From: an uncultured Scytonema sp.
GTDB taxonomy: Bacteria; Cyanobacteriota; Cyanobacteriia; Cyanobacteriales; Nostocaceae
NCBI GenBank assembly: GCA_937873135.1
Contig: CALMVQ010000003.1
Span: forward strand, 1-64,000
Reading direction: 5' to 3'
DNA length: 64,000 bases
The position numbers were made by a program, and so were the translations under genes. The notes below the pieces were generated by a model, which ran no database searches, was not told the DNA's origin, and saw only the letters and a list, made by a program, of their open reading frames with translations. Shown in pieces: positions 62,714 through 64,000 of this stretch; the first letter of the stretch is position 1; every line of letters begins with the position of its first letter.

Positions 62714-63283
62714 ATGCCTGAAAATTCTGACTTTGGCACGTTCGGTCGATTTGAAGAAACTCCCGTTGACCAGATGCCTGCCGACATGAAGGAAGCGTAT
62801 GACTTCACGATGAAGCTGCGCGGTCTAGTGCCCGGTCCGCACAAGATTTGGTTAGCAAACCCGAAACTATCCAAGACGATCGTGCCTATAGGTGCATACT
62901 ATCAAACGCAGTCAACCCTGAAGAAGGCGGAAATTGAGATCGCTACTAACCTCATCAACGGTCGCTGGTTGACGGCTTACTCAAATTATGAACACGAGAT
63001 GATTGCAGAGAAGATGGGCGATTTGCCGCCAGAGAAAGTAGAAGCGTTAATTGCCGGACTGCCGACCTCGTTTGTCGATCCTCGGCAACAGGTGGTGTAC
63101 GAACTTGTATCAGCTTTGATTGCTCCACGGGTCGTACCAAAAGGTCTCTACCAACGCGCCAAAGACTTATTAGGCAATGCTGGCATCGTTGAGGTGACTG
63201 TCCTTTTAGGATGGTTCACTGGCGTTTCGCTGACGCTCACGGCTTTCGACGTTCCCTCCAACGCCGTTGGTTTGAAGCAGTAA
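62714..63283 (+). CDS. carboxymuconolactone decarboxylase family protein (AhpD-like fold)
   Basis: 189 residues from ATG 62714 (MPENSDFGTFGRFEETPVDQ), with GAGGT 10 bases upstream. The alpha-helical AhpD/CMD fold is indicated by TMKLRGLVPGPHKIWLANPK, STLKKAEIEIATNLINGRWL, AYSNYEHEMIAEKMG and VVYELVSALIAPRVV. The His in NYEHEM is the conserved one; the CxxC redox pair of AhpD is absent. Likely catabolic or stress-related, acting with the next gene. GC-richer than the surroundings, suggesting transfer. Confidence 0.88.
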   Translation: MPENSDFGTFGRFEETPVDQMPADMKEAYDFTMKLRGLVPGPHKIWLANPKLSKTIVPIGAYYQTQSTLKKAEIEIATNLINGRWLTAYSNYEHEMIAEKMGDLPPEKVEALIAGLPTSFVDPRQQVVYELVSALIAPRVVPKGLYQRAKDLLGNAGIVEVTVLLGWFTGVSLTLTAFDVPSNAVGLKQ

Positions 63284-63340
63284 ACAGACAATTTTCCATG
63301 CTTGCGGCATGGGAGCATCATAAGACAAGGAGAAATCATT

Positions 63341-63931
63341 ATGTCCCAAGCAGAGACGCCGGGTGGTCGCCTGCCCCTTTTAGACCCTCAGGCGCTGTCG
63401 GTAGAACAGAAGGAGCTTTACAACCGCATGCAGACGACGGCGGTTCTTTGGGCTGACAGCGCTCATTTCCAGAGCCAGACTGAGGATGGCAGAATGATCG
63501 GTCCATTCAACCCGGTTCTCTTCAGCCCAGGCATCACCCCGTCTTTCTTGGATTTACAAGATGCCGAGGAGAAACACACGTCGCTAAGCGAGCGAGTCCG
63601 CCAAGTGGTGATCCTCGCGGTTGGAGCAGTGTGGGAGTCGGACTACGAGCGCTACGCCCATTCAGCAGTAGCCAGAAAGGCTGGTCTGTCAGAGGAGGCG
63701 ATCCGAACGCTTGCGGCCGGTGGGCTACCGGAGGACTTGAGCGACGAGGAGAAGATCGCTCAACGTTACGCACGGCAACTTTCGGCTGAGCACCGTGTCG
63801 ATGCGGCTCTTTACAACGCTGCTGAGCAGGCCTTCGGAAAGCAGGGATTGGTAGATATCACTTATCTAACCGGCATCTATCACATCGTCTGCGCGTTATT
63901 AAACGGGTTTGAAATCCCTGCTCCTAAATAG
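63341..63931 (+). CDS. carboxymuconolactone decarboxylase family protein (second copy)
   Basis: 196 residues from ATG 63341 with AAGGAG upstream (MSQAETPGGRLPLLDPQALS); an earlier in-frame ATG (63302) lacks support. CMD signature: LSERVRQVVILAVGAVWESD, YERYAHSAVARKAGLSEEAI, LAAGGLPEDLSDEEKIAQRY, and DITYLTGIYHIVCALLNGF. The residue pattern WESDYERYAH places the conserved His but no Cys pair. Tandem with the preceding CMD gene (57-bp gap), GC-rich. The function of such pairs is not established. The final 69 bp of the window hold nothing further. Confidence 0.9.
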   Translation: MSQAETPGGRLPLLDPQALSVEQKELYNRMQTTAVLWADSAHFQSQTEDGRMIGPFNPVLFSPGITPSFLDLQDAEEKHTSLSERVRQVVILAVGAVWESDYERYAHSAVARKAGLSEEAIRTLAAGGLPEDLSDEEKIAQRYARQLSAEHRVDAALYNAAEQAFGKQGLVDITYLTGIYHIVCALLNGFEIPAPK

Positions 63932-64000
63932 CAAGCCTATACGTAAGACTTTGCTGAAATTCCACGGTTTTGAGTTCATGTCAGACCGCAGACACTTCCA

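Overview
The window looks like a chromosomal accessory region of a filamentous, probably heterocystous (Nostocales-type) cyanobacterium. The support is frequent GCGATCGC (HIP1) octamers, an SLH-domain OprB porin, a ChlH-type Mg-chelatase subunit, a CHAT/nSTAND/TPR protein of the kind common in Nostoc relatives, and GC-rich short repeats (CGCAAGCG / TTAGCG / CGTCTCC types) scattered between and inside genes. Genus assignment is inference. No rRNA, tRNA or CRISPR array was seen.

Layout. 0-2.3 kb: 3'-truncated (by the window edge) CHAT-nSTAND-TPR gene. 3.3-8.4 kb: fasciclin protein, MFS exporter, a chimera of two broken genes (oppC-like and GNAT), and a damaged TTC38-like TPR gene. 8.6-13.9 kb: alpha/beta hydrolase, BASS transporter, arylsulfatase and AtsK/TauD-type dioxygenase, which look like sulfate-ester scavenging. 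14.2-24 kb: many small enzymes (GNATs, HAD, DOPA dioxygenase, methyltransferases, GST, GFA, lactonase-fold protein) mixed with gene fragments. 24.2-27 kb: a large membrane Fe-S protein fused to an FHA domain. 27.3-33.7 kb: IS remnants around a flavoprotein/ferredoxin/aldo-keto reductase operon. 34-37 kb: methyltransferase, an IscB-like (RRXRR) relic with a possible non-coding RNA region, and a CmcJ-like oxygenase. 37.4-40.7 kb: minus-strand operon of flavoprotein, ferredoxin and SsuA-like sulfonate-binding lipoprotein. 41.6-43.7 kb: the wreck of a second sulfonate locus (ssuA tail, tauD, ssuD tail) around an intact methyltransferase. 43.8-50.5 kb: TetR, SDR, ABC exporter, amidohydrolase and a DszA/NtaA-type flavin monooxygenase. 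50.5-53.8 kb: repeats, a broken TTC38 paralogue and a duplicated secreted-protein gene. 53.8-60.3 kb: SLH porin, TnpB-like relic and ChlH. 60.5-64 kb: small hypothetical gene, LysR regulator, cupin and SDR remnants, and two carboxymuconolactone-decarboxylase-family genes.

How the genes may work together. The recurrent theme is organosulfur use: arylsulfatase, alkylsulfatase-type dioxygenase, SsuA, relic SsuD and TauD, and an FMN monooxygenase of the DszA/NtaA group. Two paralogous flavoprotein + 2x[4Fe-4S] ferredoxin gene pairs sit within this theme, one next to ssuA. They are the best candidate here for an incompletely described redox system. A shared upstream motif (core ACCGTATTT) precedes the ssuA-linked flavoprotein, the GST, the TTC38-like genes and the LysR gene, and may mark a regulon. 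The region is in active decay: at least a dozen gene fragments, several MITE-like elements and repeat insertions inside reading frames.
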